From Lachnoclostridium sp. (lineage in GTDB: Bacteria; Bacillota_A; Clostridia; Lachnospirales; Lachnospiraceae), in the NCBI GenBank assembly GCA_015057755.1, contig SVDR01000015.1, positions 1-39,699 on the forward strand: a stretch of DNA of 39,699 nucleotides, read 5' to 3'. A program made the position numbers and the translations under genes. The notes under the pieces were generated by a model, which did no database searches, had not been told where the DNA came from, and saw only the letters and a list, made by a program, of their open reading frames with translations. This document shows positions 15,217 to 24,041 of this stretch, piece by piece (position 1 is the stretch's first letter; every line of letters starts with the position of its first letter).

Positions 15217-16512
15217 TTTCTTTCCCTTTCCGATGTGTAAGAGCAGCTGCCAAAGCGGAAGAATGTAAAGATAGCACGCAAGTGCAATGCTTCCCATTGG
15301 TGCTCCAACCGTCGCAAGCGGAACTGCTCCTGCGATAGACCACGGGATCAGCGGAGCCATAACAATGACCGTGTCTTCCAGATAAATTGCCATCTCTTTC
15401 TCATCCGGCTCCACATCTCTGCAAAGCTGATGGCTCAGAATCGCTGCCAATGTCTGGTTGCAGGCTACCATAGAAGTTAAAATCGAGATCAGGAAAGTGG
15501 CTCCAAACGGGGTCACTTTTTCACTGATCTTAGCAACATATTGTTTCATGCTGTTTAAAAGTCCGGTTCCTTCAAAGATTCCGGAGAAGGAAGAGGAAAG
15601 ACCTACAATTACGGCAGTTCTTACCATGGAAGATACACCGCCTCCATTCATCATTGCCGCCAGCTCTTCTACTTCTGTCTTATATCCAAACAGCATCAGT
15701 TTAACCAATTCCACAATCTCAATCTTCTGGACCACAGCTGCAAGGATCGCAGCGATCACAGCGCTGATGGAAAGTGTCTGTTTTACCTTCACGCGGAATG
15801 CTGCCAGAACCAGGATCATCACCGCCGGAAGAACCAGAATCCAGTGTAATGCAAATCCCTTCGAGAACATTGCTTCCATATCCAGAATCGCACCACCGCC
15901 GCCGGATGCCAGACCAAGGCCCAGGTAAATCACACATGCAATGATCGTCGGGATCAGTCCTGTCTTCGCCATCCGCTTAATATTTTCATAAAGATCGGTC
16001 TTTGTTAATTCGCTTACCAGTAACGCACTGGTGGAAACCGGCGAACAGCGGTCTCCCCAGAAAACACCGGATAAAATCGCGCCGCCCACATAAAGCGGTT
16101 CAATTCCCATCGCCAATGCCATTGTCATACAAATGACGCCCATGGTCGCAGCCGTGCCAAATGCAGTTCCTGTCAAAAAGGAGATCAGCGCATTCAGTAA
16201 AAACGCGATCACCACAAATGCTGACGGATGAATCAATTTCGATGCATAACAAATGATCATCGGAATGGTTCCCGCTGCACGCCAGAGTGCTGTTACAACA
16301 CCGATCAGTAAAAATGTGATCAACAGATTTTTTACCGTCTTCACACCATTTACGGACATCATGAACACATTCTTCGTACCAAATCCGCGTTTGACACCGT
16401 AAAAGAAAAAGATAAAATAACCGACTGCCAGTGCATAAACAATTGAAATGTCTAATACCACGCATGCCATTAGAACTGCAATAAATGCAAAAATAACGAT
16501 CATTTCCAGCAT
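15211..16512 (-). CDS. NhaC-family Na+/H+ antiporter-like transporter
   Basis: A 433-residue protein with about 11 membrane segments and NhaC-family hallmarks (SFLTGTAFGTAATMGVICM, GVFWGDRCSPVSTSALL). NhaC-family proteins exchange Na+ or organic ions (malate/lactate, amino acids) for protons; the substrate is open. The start at 16512 has GGAGG seven bases upstream. It is the last gene of the six-gene operon, 19 bases after ptsI. The convergent pfoR-family gene overlaps its stop by six bases with no terminator between them. It is clearly shorter than the riboswitch-controlled NhaC homologue at 36574-38190, so the two probably have different substrates. Confidence 0.85.
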   Translation of the reverse strand: MLEMIVIFAFIAVLMACVVLDISIVYALAVGYFIFFFYGVKRGFGTKNVFMMSVNGVKTVKNLLITFLLIGVVTALWRAAGTIPMIICYASKLIHPSAFVVIAFLLNALISFLTGTAFGTAATMGVICMTMALAMGIEPLYVGGAILSGVFWGDRCSPVSTSALLVSELTKTDLYENIKRMAKTGLIPTIIACVIYLGLGLASGGGGAILDMEAMFSKGFALHWILVLPAVMILVLAAFRVKVKQTLSISAVIAAILAAVVQKIEIVELVKLMLFGYKTEVEELAAMMNGGGVSSMVRTAVIVGLSSSFSGIFEGTGLLNSMKQYVAKISEKVTPFGATFLISILTSMVACNQTLAAILSHQLCRDVEPDEKEMAIYLEDTVIVMAPLIPWSIAGAVPLATVGAPMGSIALACYLYILPLWQLLLHIGKGKKL

Positions 16513-16531
16513 AATAAAACCTCCTGCTGTC

Positions 16532-18160
16532 TTAACAGCATGCTGTAATTTCTCGAACCTTCTTGCGAATGTTCAAAATCATGGACGGTGCTGCGGAAAG
16601 CTCATCTACGCCCATACGCACAAACGCTTCCGTCAAATCCAGGTCCGCACCAAGTTCTCCACAGATGCCAACCCATTTCCCTGCTTTGTGCCCATTGTCC
16701 ACAACCATTTTTATCATACGTAAGATTGCCTTATGGTGTGGGTTATAAAAATCATCCAACTTCTGATTCTGACGGTCAACTGCCAGAGTATACTGCGTCA
16801 GATCATTGGTTCCGATGCTAAAGAAATCCACCAGTTCCGCCAGCTCATCACTGATCATAACCGCTGCCGGTGTCTCGATCATGATTCCCTGCTCCGGAAT
16901 CTTAAACAGGATTTCAGAAGCTTCCAATTCTGCTTTCACTTCCGCTGCGATCTTCTGAATCTGTGCAACTTCTTCGGTCGATGTGATCATCGGATACATT
17001 ACCGACAGATTTCCATGAACCGCCGCACGGAACAATGCCCGAAGCTGCGTCCGGAAGATCTCCGGCTGTTTCAGACAAATGCGGATCGCCCGATAACCAA
17101 GCGCAGGATTCGTTTCCTTTTCCAGCCCCAAATAATCTGCCTGTTTATCTGCACCGATATCCAGTGTACGGATAATGACTTTCTTCTCTCCCATCATCTG
17201 AAGAACCTGCTTATAAGCTTGAAACTGTTCTTCTTCCGTCGGTAATGTCTCACGTCCGAGATACAGGAATTCACTGCGGAACAATCCAATTCCTCCAGCG
17301 TCATATTCCAGCGCCTGTTCTGCATCGCTTACACTTCCGATGTTGGCAAAAATATCAATCCTTTTTCCATCCAAGGTCACATTTTCCTTGCCCTTCCATT
17401 CCAAAAGCAGTTTCGCCTTTTCACGTTCTTCACGGATCTTGAGTTCTGTCTTCGCACAAACTTCCTCGTCCGGCTCTAAGATCAAGGTTCCGTTAAAACC
17501 ATCTGCGATCACAGTCATTCCGTCCGAAATCTCTTCCAGATTCATCGGAACACCCACGATCGCCGGAATGTTCATGGTTCGCGCCAGGATTGCTGTATGG
17601 GAATTTGCAGAGCCGTGTACTGTGACGAACGCGAGAATCTTTTCCTTATCAAGCTGTACCGTCTCACTTGGAGTCAGATCATCCGCAATAATGATCGACG
17701 GCTCCATATCCTTGAGTTCAGTATGCTCGGATCCTGTCAGATTTCGGATCAAGCGCTCCGAGATATCGTTCATATCTGCAGCGCGCGCTTTCATGTAATC
17801 ATCATCCATAGATACAAACATCTCTGCAAGCTGAGCTCCTGTTACAGACACTGCATATTCCGCATGAACCTGCTCAGAGCGAATCATATTGTATACAGCA
17901 TCCAAAAATGTCTCATCTTCCAGCATCATCTGATGCACCATGAAGATCATGGCATTGCTCTCTCCGACCTCAGCCAGCGCTTTTTCATACAACGCCTGAA
18001 GCTGGACCTTAGACTGACTGATCGCCTCATTCACACGTGCAATTTCCGCTTCTGCATCCGCAGCCTTTGTATATGTTACCGGGCAGTCATGTTTTTTAAA
18101 AACAACTGCCGGTCCCATAACGATTCCTTTATAAACTGATTTTCCGTTCCAAATCTTCAT
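16532..18160 (-). CDS. ptsI: PTS enzyme I (phosphoenolpyruvate-protein phosphotransferase)
   Basis: A 542-residue enzyme I. The phosphorylated His is H188 in GSANSHTAI (H189 in Escherichia coli); the PEP-binding C-terminal domain has GGIGLFRSEFLY, GTNDLTQYTLAVDR and the catalytic Cys in VGICGELGAD. It autophosphorylates with PEP and passes the phosphate to HPr. It is slightly shorter than the usual ~570 residues. The ATG shares its first base with the TAA of the upstream ABC-F gene, so translation is probably coupled. No ptsH (HPr) gene lies beside it, which is unusual for ptsI in Firmicutes; whether it is the general enzyme I or a second copy cannot be told from this window. Confidence 0.9.
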   Translation of the reverse strand: MKIWNGKSVYKGIVMGPAVVFKKHDCPVTYTKAADAEAEIARVNEAISQSKVQLQALYEKALAEVGESNAMIFMVHQMMLEDETFLDAVYNMIRSEQVHAEYAVSVTGAQLAEMFVSMDDDYMKARAADMNDISERLIRNLTGSEHTELKDMEPSIIIADDLTPSETVQLDKEKILAFVTVHGSANSHTAILARTMNIPAIVGVPMNLEEISDGMTVIADGFNGTLILEPDEEVCAKTELKIREEREKAKLLLEWKGKENVTLDGKRIDIFANIGSVSDAEQALEYDAGGIGLFRSEFLYLGRETLPTEEEQFQAYKQVLQMMGEKKVIIRTLDIGADKQADYLGLEKETNPALGYRAIRICLKQPEIFRTQLRALFRAAVHGNLSVMYPMITSTEEVAQIQKIAAEVKAELEASEILFKIPEQGIMIETPAAVMISDELAELVDFFSIGTNDLTQYTLAVDRQNQKLDDFYNPHHKAILRMIKMVVDNGHKAGKWVGICGELGADLDLTEAFVRMGVDELSAAPSMILNIRKKVREITACC

Positions 18161-19926
18161 TACATTTTTCTCACAATCACTTCCAGCTCTTCCGAAATCA
18201 CTTTCGCTTTTTCGAAATCATTTGCTCTCAGACAATCTTCAATCTTCATTTCCAGTTCTTTCTTCTTCTGTTCCAGTTCCAGATACTCCTGCTCAAAATA
18301 ATCCTTGTAGATCATCTTGCGGAAAGAACGAACACGCATTTTACGGATTGTCTTATCCTCCACATAAAGAACATAGTCCATGGTGTTTACAATGCTATAG
18401 AAATCATGCGAAACCATAAGAACCGTTCCCTTATAATCTGCCAATGCTTTTTCCAGAGCTGCCTGAGAATAAATATCCAGATGGCTGGTCGGCTCATCCA
18501 GAAGCAGCAGCTCTGCTTTTCCTGTACCAATCTTTGCAAGCTGGAGCAGATTCTTTTCGCCACCAGATAAAATTCCGATCCGATTGTCCAGCACATCTTC
18601 CGCAAAGAAATACGGAGCGAGATAATTTTTAATCTCTGCGTTCGTCTCAAATCCGAGCGCTTCAAACTCCTTATAAATGGTGGCATCTTCGTTTAACGTC
18701 TCACTGTGATTCTGAGACAGGAAACCGATTTCAATATCCGGACGCACAGAAACTGCCTCACTGCTTCCGTTTGCGATCTGGCGGAGCAATGTGGTCTTTC
18801 CGGTTCCGTTCGGACCTACGATCGCAACCTTTTCCCCTTCGTTCAGTTCAAAGCTTACATTTTCCAGAATCATATCTTCAAATTCCAGACGATAATCCTG
18901 TACGCAGAGAACCGGACCCTGGATCGTCTCTGTTTCCTCTGCTTCAGGAACTGCCTTTTCAATCACCGGAAGTACAATTTCCGGAAGACGAACTTCCACA
19001 AACGGAGCTTTGATCATGCGAGCTTCCAGACGGTCTAACTGGCTCTGCTTTGCATGAACGGTTCTGCCAAATGAAGCATTGTCAAATCTGGTCGCCTTCG
19101 CACGGAGACGGTCCACCATCGCTCTTGTACGCTCCAGTTCTTCCATCTCTTCTGCCACCTGCTCCTGCAGCTCGATCTTTCTCTGCAGCAGTGCAAAATT
19201 ATAATCCACAAAGTTACCGTCGAATTCCTGAATATCTGCATCTTCCAAATGCAGGATCTTGTTGAAACAGTTATTTAACAGATAACGGTTGTGGGTAATC
19301 ACCAGGATCGTTCCCTTATAGGAATTGATCAGCTGGCGCAGACCATTCAGATTTTCAAAATCAAGGAACACGTCCGGCTCGTCCATAATGAGCAGAGAAG
19401 GCATCTGCATCATCTCACGGATTACCTGAACCAGTTTGTACTCACCGCCGCTCAGTTTGCCAAGCTCCATGTGTTCCATGGATTTCATACCTGCAAGCTT
19501 CAACTGCTTTCCGATGTTGGACTCATAATTATTTCCGTCCACAGCATCGATTTCATCCATTACCTTCTGGTAACGCTCAAACACCTCATCAAGATTTTCC
19601 GATGTAGCCATCTCCGCACAGAGTTCTTCATTTTTCTGCAGAAGCTCCACAAAATACTGGCTCAGATACTCGAATACCGTCATCGTGTTCTCTTTTGATG
19701 TCTTAAAAAACTGGCTCACATAGCCGATTCTTCCAATATCTTTTCTGATGATCTTTCCTTTATATAACCACTCATCCGGCTCCATCATCATCTGGATCAA
19801 TGTGGATTTTCCGGTTCCGTTACTTCCGATCAGCGCACAGTGTGCACCGTCCTGTAACGTAAAGGAAACATTGTTATATAAATCCTTTTCCGGAAAGGAA
19901 TAGGATAACTTCTCAACCTGAATCAT
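18160..19926 (-). CDS. ABC-F family ATPase with C-terminal coiled coil
   Basis: A 588-residue soluble protein with two ABC ATPase domains and no membrane segments. The first has Walker A GSNGTGKST (34-42), signature LSGGEYK and Walker B LLIMDEPDVFLD; the second has GPNGTGKTT, LSGGEKN and LLLLDEPTSHLD. The linker between them is helical and charged, as in ABC-F proteins, which act on the ribosome. The final ~45 residues (from EYLELEQKKKELEMKIED) form a coiled coil ending in a segment like the UvrB/UvrC UVR motif (NDFEKAKVISEELE). The start has AGGAG. It is embedded in a metabolic operon and overlaps ptsI by one base. Whether it protects against antibiotics or assists translation is unknown. 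Confidence 0.88.
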   Translation of the reverse strand: MIQVEKLSYSFPEKDLYNNVSFTLQDGAHCALIGSNGTGKSTLIQMMMEPDEWLYKGKIIRKDIGRIGYVSQFFKTSKENTMTVFEYLSQYFVELLQKNEELCAEMATSENLDEVFERYQKVMDEIDAVDGNNYESNIGKQLKLAGMKSMEHMELGKLSGGEYKLVQVIREMMQMPSLLIMDEPDVFLDFENLNGLRQLINSYKGTILVITHNRYLLNNCFNKILHLEDADIQEFDGNFVDYNFALLQRKIELQEQVAEEMEELERTRAMVDRLRAKATRFDNASFGRTVHAKQSQLDRLEARMIKAPFVEVRLPEIVLPVIEKAVPEAEETETIQGPVLCVQDYRLEFEDMILENVSFELNEGEKVAIVGPNGTGKTTLLRQIANGSSEAVSVRPDIEIGFLSQNHSETLNEDATIYKEFEALGFETNAEIKNYLAPYFFAEDVLDNRIGILSGGEKNLLQLAKIGTGKAELLLLDEPTSHLDIYSQAALEKALADYKGTVLMVSHDFYSIVNTMDYVLYVEDKTIRKMRVRSFRKMIYKDYFEQEYLELEQKKKELEMKIEDCLRANDFEKAKVISEELEVIVRKM

Positions 19927-19938
19927 TCAATCTCCTTC

Positions 19939-20892
19939 CTACCAAAGCGGATATACCGGTCTCTCGCCGTTTGCCACGCGAATGATCGACTCCGCACAGA
20001 TCAGACCGCCATTATAATTGGTCTCATATGTCAGAGCAGAAACGTGTGGAGCCAAAACCGTATTTTCCAGTCCAAACAACGGATTCTCCGCAGTTACCGG
20101 CTCTTTTTCAAACACATCAAGACTGGCTCCGCTCAGTTTTCCGCTGACCAGCGCCTCATACAGTGCCTGCTCGTCCACCAGTGCTCCTCGTGCAGTATTG
20201 ATCAAATAGGCTCCGTCTTTCATCTTGGCAATGCTTTCTGCATTGATCAAATGGTGTGTTTCCTCTGTGGACGGCAGATGAAGAGAAATCACATCCGATT
20301 TCGCAAGCACTTCCTCCAGACCGGCAGCCTGAACATTTCTTTCTTTTGCCGCCTCCTCATTGATAAACGGATCATATGCAAGGATTGTCACACCAAAGCC
20401 TGCCAGAAGCTCTGCCAGTCTCCGTCCGATTCGTCCAAATCCTACCAGACCAACCGTTTTGCCTGTCAATTCACGCATCGGATAACGACTCCATTTTCCC
20501 TCGCGAACAGCCACATCATAGCGCGGCAGATTTTTCATAACTGAGAGGATCAACGTCAGGGCAAACTCTGCAACTGCATTATAATTTGCGATCACGCCCA
20601 CCTGAATTCCCATCTCACGCATGGCCTGCAGGTCAAAATTGTCTGTTCCGACGCCAAATCGTGTCACTGCTTTCAAATTTTCACAGCCTTCCAGCATTTC
20701 CCGGTCGTATTTTTCTGTTCCTGCAATGATCGCATACGCGTCCTTGATCAGCGCTTTCTGCTCCTCTCTGGAAAGGATTCTTCCTGTATCATTGCTGACG
20801 ATCTCAAATCCAGCCTCTTTCAACATCGCCCTTGCTTCTTCGCAGATCAGCGTCGAATGATGGCGTGTCATAAACGCAACTTTCTTTTTCAT
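19939..20892 (-). CDS. D-2-hydroxyacid dehydrogenase (phosphoglycerate dehydrogenase-like)
   Basis: A 317-residue NAD(P)-dependent D-2-hydroxyacid dehydrogenase. The Rossmann motif is GLVGFGRIGRR, and the catalytic Arg (NTARGALVD), Glu (DVFEKEP) and His (LAPHVSAL) are all present. It resembles SerA/hydroxypyruvate-reductase-type enzymes without the ACT domain. Family members oxidise D-3-phosphoglycerate or reduce hydroxypyruvate, glyoxylate or related 2-keto acids. Its position after a KDPG-aldolase-like gene and a small kinase gene suggests a role in sugar-acid breakdown rather than serine synthesis, but this is inference. It lies 19 bases after the kinase gene and 12 before the ABC-F gene. 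Confidence 0.88.
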   Translation of the reverse strand: MKKKVAFMTRHHSTLICEEARAMLKEAGFEIVSNDTGRILSREEQKALIKDAYAIIAGTEKYDREMLEGCENLKAVTRFGVGTDNFDLQAMREMGIQVGVIANYNAVAEFALTLILSVMKNLPRYDVAVREGKWSRYPMRELTGKTVGLVGFGRIGRRLAELLAGFGVTILAYDPFINEEAAKERNVQAAGLEEVLAKSDVISLHLPSTEETHHLINAESIAKMKDGAYLINTARGALVDEQALYEALVSGKLSGASLDVFEKEPVTAENPLFGLENTVLAPHVSALTYETNYNGGLICAESIIRVANGERPVYPLW

Positions 20893-20911
20893 TCTCGATT
20901 CCCTCTGTTTC

Positions 20912-21508
20912 TTATTTCTGCAAATTTGTACGGATCTGACCGATCAGCATATCCACATCGATCTGCTCCGGATATGTAGCATCCACATCAATTCGGTCAA
21001 TTCCGTTAATATGGAATTCATTCATGCCAAGTTTTTCAAACTTCTCTGCAAACTCTTCACGTGTCATCGTGTACTCCAGCGCATCGCCCGGATGTGGCGG
21101 ATAATGCTCCTGAAGCACATGACCCAAATGACGAAGATGAAGATTGTCACGTTCCACGTACCGCTTGTAGAAGACGTCTCCGTCGCCGCCGAAGAATACA
21201 AATACTGCCTGACACTGATGCTTGTCTAACAGCTGTTCAACCGCCGGCTTAGCATCTTCTCTGAAATTATTAACCATGATCAGAGACTGTCCGCTGCCCA
21301 GAAGAGAATCTGCACAGCGTAAAAGAACGGCTGTCGCAGCAGTATCCATCAATCGTTTCTGCGCATAGTTTTCGAAACCGATCACATCAAACAGCTCTTC
21401 TTTGATCTCATCCTTCTCCAATACCGGATAACCCAATGCCTTGCTGAGTTTCTTTGAAAATGTCGTTTTTCCCGATGCAGGCATACCTGCGAGAATAATA
21501 AGCTCCAT
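20912..21508 (-). CDS. P-loop kinase-like protein (AAA_33 type)
   Basis: A 198-residue soluble protein beginning with a Walker A motif (LAGMPASGKTTFSKKLS), followed by LEKDEIKEELFDV, a layout shared by gluconate-kinase-like, zeta-toxin-like and polynucleotide-kinase-like small P-loop phosphotransferases. The Asp of the DEIK segment is in the usual catalytic/base position. I chose ATG 21508, five bases after GGAGG; an ATG at 21520 would overlap the site. No antitoxin gene is adjacent, and the operon partners are metabolic, so a small-molecule (perhaps sugar or sugar-acid) kinase is more likely than a toxin. The substrate cannot be assigned. Confidence 0.75.
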   Translation of the reverse strand: MELIILAGMPASGKTTFSKKLSKALGYPVLEKDEIKEELFDVIGFENYAQKRLMDTAATAVLLRCADSLLGSGQSLIMVNNFREDAKPAVEQLLDKHQCQAVFVFFGGDGDVFYKRYVERDNLHLRHLGHVLQEHYPPHPGDALEYTMTREEFAEKFEKLGMNEFHINGIDRIDVDATYPEQIDVDMLIGQIRTNLQK

Positions 21509-21540
21509 GGGCACCTCCATGCATATTCTGATCGCTCTTT

Positions 21541-22185
21541 TTACAGTTTCTCAACAAAGAGTTTCGCAGCCTCTGTCACTTTTCCCCATTCACCGGCTTT
21601 GATCCACTCTTTTTTAAACAGACAGCTGGAGACACCCGCGCCAACTGCGCCGGCTGCCAGATAATCTGTCACATTGTTTCCATCCACGCCGCCAACTGCC
21701 AGCATACGGATATGACTCAGCGGAGCCGCTACATTCTTAATATAAGAAACTCCCATATTGGCAGCCGGGAACACCTTTACAAAATCCGCACCGTAACGGT
21801 AAGCATTGGCAATCTCTGTCGGAGTCAAAGCACCCGGGATGGACACCATATCCATCTCTCGTGATGCACGGATCACTTCCTCACAAGTATCCGGGGAAAT
21901 AATAAATTTCGCACCTGCTTCCTTCGCCATCTCTACCATTTCAACCGTCATAACGGTACCCGCACCAAATGCCATGTTGTCTCCAAGTGCCTCATTGAGC
22001 ATGGAGATCGTCTTTGCCGTGCGCAGACGCTCCTCATGACTCTTCTGGTCAAATGTAACCTCCAGAAGATTTACACCGCCTTCGTGAAGTGCCTTTGCAA
22101 GATTTACACAATCTTCCTCATAAACACCACGGACGATCGCAATTACCTTTTCATCTAAAATTTTCTGTATAATCTGCTCTCTCAT
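21541..22185 (-). CDS. eda: KDPG/KHG aldolase-family protein
   Basis: A 214-residue class I aldolase of the KDPG family. The Schiff-base Lys (K137 in DFVKVFPA) and the general acid-base Glu (E42 in LLEVTF) are present, with the GAGTVMT phosphate-site region. The usual ExTxR motif reads EVTFD, so an Asp stands in place of the conserved Arg that contacts the pyruvate/keto acid carboxylate; the substrate preference may differ from KDPG. The enzyme would split a 2-keto-3-deoxy (phospho)sugar acid into pyruvate and an aldehyde. ATG 22185 follows GGAGG. It is the first gene of the six-gene operon and is preceded by a promoter. Confidence 0.82.
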   Translation of the reverse strand: MREQIIQKILDEKVIAIVRGVYEEDCVNLAKALHEGGVNLLEVTFDQKSHEERLRTAKTISMLNEALGDNMAFGAGTVMTVEMVEMAKEAGAKFIISPDTCEEVIRASREMDMVSIPGALTPTEIANAYRYGADFVKVFPAANMGVSYIKNVAAPLSHIRMLAVGGVDGNNVTDYLAAGAVGAGVSSCLFKKEWIKAGEWGKVTEAAKLFVEKL

Positions 22186-22235
22186 AAAGCCTCCAATTCT
22201 TTTATCCCGGTCAAATGACCCTATTACCGCATCAT

Positions 22236-22264
22236 ATTTTATATTATAAATCATCTATTGTAAA
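22236..22264 (-). promoter_or_regulatory. Promoter of the six-gene operon
   Basis: On the minus strand TTTACA (22259-22264) and TAAAAT (22236-22241) are 17 bases apart in a very AT-rich, partly symmetric stretch. Several overlapping TATAAT-like hexamers occur, so the exact start point is uncertain. Confidence 0.5.
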
Positions 22265-22343
22265 AAATCTATCAAATGCTATAATTATAATATTTTCTGC
22301 CGGAATTCTGGTCTGAAGTATCTGTTTTTATAACATCAATAAT

Positions 22344-22385
22344 AACACCCACCGGTAAATCGTTGAACAGGTACCTGTGGGTGTT
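22344..22385 (-). terminator. Terminator after the ABC permease gene
   Basis: A 9-bp stem (AACACCCAC at 22344-22352, complement at 22377-22385) with a long loop. The minus-strand downstream side is moderately T-rich (TTATTATT). Confidence 0.6.
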
Positions 22386-22394
22386 TCATTATCT

Positions 22395-23192
22395 TTAATT
22401 TCTATTAATTTTACTCTCTGCCATCTCAATTCCTTTATATAGAGCAGCTGACAAGACACAGAGGATCACAATCGACATCATTACCAGGTCTAACTTAAAC
22501 ACCTGACTTCCGTAAATGATCAAATATCCCAGTCCGGCCCGCGCTGCCAAGAATTCTCCGATGATCACGCCCACCAGACAAAGCCCCACATTCACCTTCA
22601 TATTGCTGACGATCATAGGTACGGAGCCGGGAAGCAAAACTTTAAATAATACATCTCTTCGTTTTCCTCCAAGAGAATAAATAAGTTTCACCTGGTCCTG
22701 ATCCATATTGGAAAATCCATTATGCAAAGTGAGGATCGAACCAAATACAGCCACGGATATCGCCGCCACGATGATCGTTCTGGTGTTTGCCCCTAGCCAG
22801 ACGATCAGGATTGGCGCCAGAGCCGATTTAGGCAGGCTGTTGAGCATTACGAAATATGGATCAAGAATCTCTGCCAGTGTTTTACTGGACCATAAAAGCA
22901 CCGCTCCGGCAATTCCGCCCGCCACCACAATCGCAAAACTTGCCAGCGTTTCCAGAATTGTAATCCCTGTATGATAAAAAATGCTTCGATCGGCCGCCAT
23001 AGAAAGAAATGTCAATGCCATCCGGGATGGAGAACTGAAAATAAAATCATTGATCACTCCGGTCCTCGCGCTGACTTCCCAAAGCAACAGAATCATGACC
23101 AGGATCATGATCCTGGCTGCTGTGACCATCTGTCGGCGACGGACCTGCCTGGCAACATATTCCTGCTGCGCCAGTGTTTCCTTTTGCATCAT
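22395..23192 (-). CDS. ABC transporter permease, SsuC/TauC/ThiX type
   Basis: A 265-residue inner-membrane protein with about six membrane segments, the layout of BPD_transp_1 permeases. The EAA-like cytoplasmic loop, which contacts the ATPase, reads IYSLGGKRRDVLFKVLLPGS. It belongs with transporters for sulfonates, taurine, nitrate, thiamine precursors or riboflavin. The start at 23192 has GGAGG six bases upstream; another ATG follows at once at 23189. It lies 16 bases after the ATPase gene. No binding-protein gene is in this operon. Confidence 0.88.
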   Translation of the reverse strand: MMQKETLAQQEYVARQVRRRQMVTAARIMILVMILLLWEVSARTGVINDFIFSSPSRMALTFLSMAADRSIFYHTGITILETLASFAIVVAGGIAGAVLLWSSKTLAEILDPYFVMLNSLPKSALAPILIVWLGANTRTIIVAAISVAVFGSILTLHNGFSNMDQDQVKLIYSLGGKRRDVLFKVLLPGSVPMIVSNMKVNVGLCLVGVIIGEFLAARAGLGYLIIYGSQVFKLDLVMMSIVILCVLSAALYKGIEMAESKINRN

Positions 23193-23208
23193 GCTGCACC
23201 TCCTGACC

Positions 23209-23970
23209 TCATTCTTTCAATCGTTTCCAGACTTCATTAAAATAAGAAGAAAATTCCGGACAATTGCGCCGCATGAGCGGACTCATCGCATTGTCCGGAA
23301 ATTTTATACTCAATGTATTTTTGATTCGGCCAGGCCGTTTTGTCAAGATCAGAATTCTGTCAGCCACACTCACCGCCTCCGCCAGATCGTGGGTGATCAG
23401 AATCGCCGTTCTTTTCTGCTCGCGAATGATCGTACTGATATCGTCACATACCGCAAGCCTTGTCTGGTAATCCAAAGCAGAAAACGGTTCATCCAAAAGC
23501 AACAGATCCGGTTCCAGAGCCAATGTGCGGATCAAAGCTGCCCGCTGCCTCATGCCTCCGGAAAGTTCTGACGGTCTTGCATTGACAAATGCCTCCAGCC
23601 CATACGCCGCAAGCAGCTCTTTTACCCGCGCTCTGCTCTCTTCATTCAGTTTCCTCTGTATTTCCAATCCAAGACACGCATTGGAAATGATCGTTCGCCA
23701 CTCGAATAAATGATCCTTCTGAAGCATGTAGCCAATGCGGGTATCACCAAACGTCACCGGAGTCCCGTCCAGAAAAACGCTTCCCTCCGACGGTTTCAGC
23801 AGACCGCTGATCAGAGAAAGCAGTGTTGATTTGCCGCATCCGGATGGTCCGACAACTGCCAGGAACTCACCGGGAGCGACTGTAAATGATATATTGGAAA
23901 GTGCCTGTGTCTCCCCGTCCATAGAATGGTAGGAATAATTCAGACTTCTGACTTCCAGTTTGGGAATCAT
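23209..23970 (-). CDS. ABC transporter ATP-binding protein, SsuB/TauB/ThiZ type
   Basis: A 253-residue ABC ATPase with Walker A GPSGCGKST, signature LSGGMRQRAA, Walker B LLLLDEPFSALD and the H-loop ITHD, all intact. It energises the permease encoded just downstream. The start ATG 23970 (MIPKLEVRSLN) follows GAGGTGG; a longer frame to 24027 has no matching site. It lies 71 bases after the DUF3870 gene. The substrate group is the same as for the permease and remains open. Confidence 0.9.
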   Translation of the reverse strand: MIPKLEVRSLNYSYHSMDGETQALSNISFTVAPGEFLAVVGPSGCGKSTLLSLISGLLKPSEGSVFLDGTPVTFGDTRIGYMLQKDHLFEWRTIISNACLGLEIQRKLNEESRARVKELLAAYGLEAFVNARPSELSGGMRQRAALIRTLALEPDLLLLDEPFSALDYQTRLAVCDDISTIIREQKRTAILITHDLAEAVSVADRILILTKRPGRIKNTLSIKFPDNAMSPLMRRNCPEFSSYFNEVWKRLKE

Positions 23971-24041
23971 GGACCACCTCATAACAATAACAGCTTTGTT
24001 ATAGGATATGTGTCGGTCCCCATACAAGTGAATTCTGCATA

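Noticed and set aside
16535..16546. ACAGCATGCTGT palindrome at the end of ptsI
   Set aside because: It lies within the last codons, has no T tract and no promoter nearby; probably chance.
20912..21508. Zeta-type toxin
   Set aside because: The P-loop layout is similar, but there is no epsilon-type antitoxin gene and the gene is embedded in a metabolic operon.
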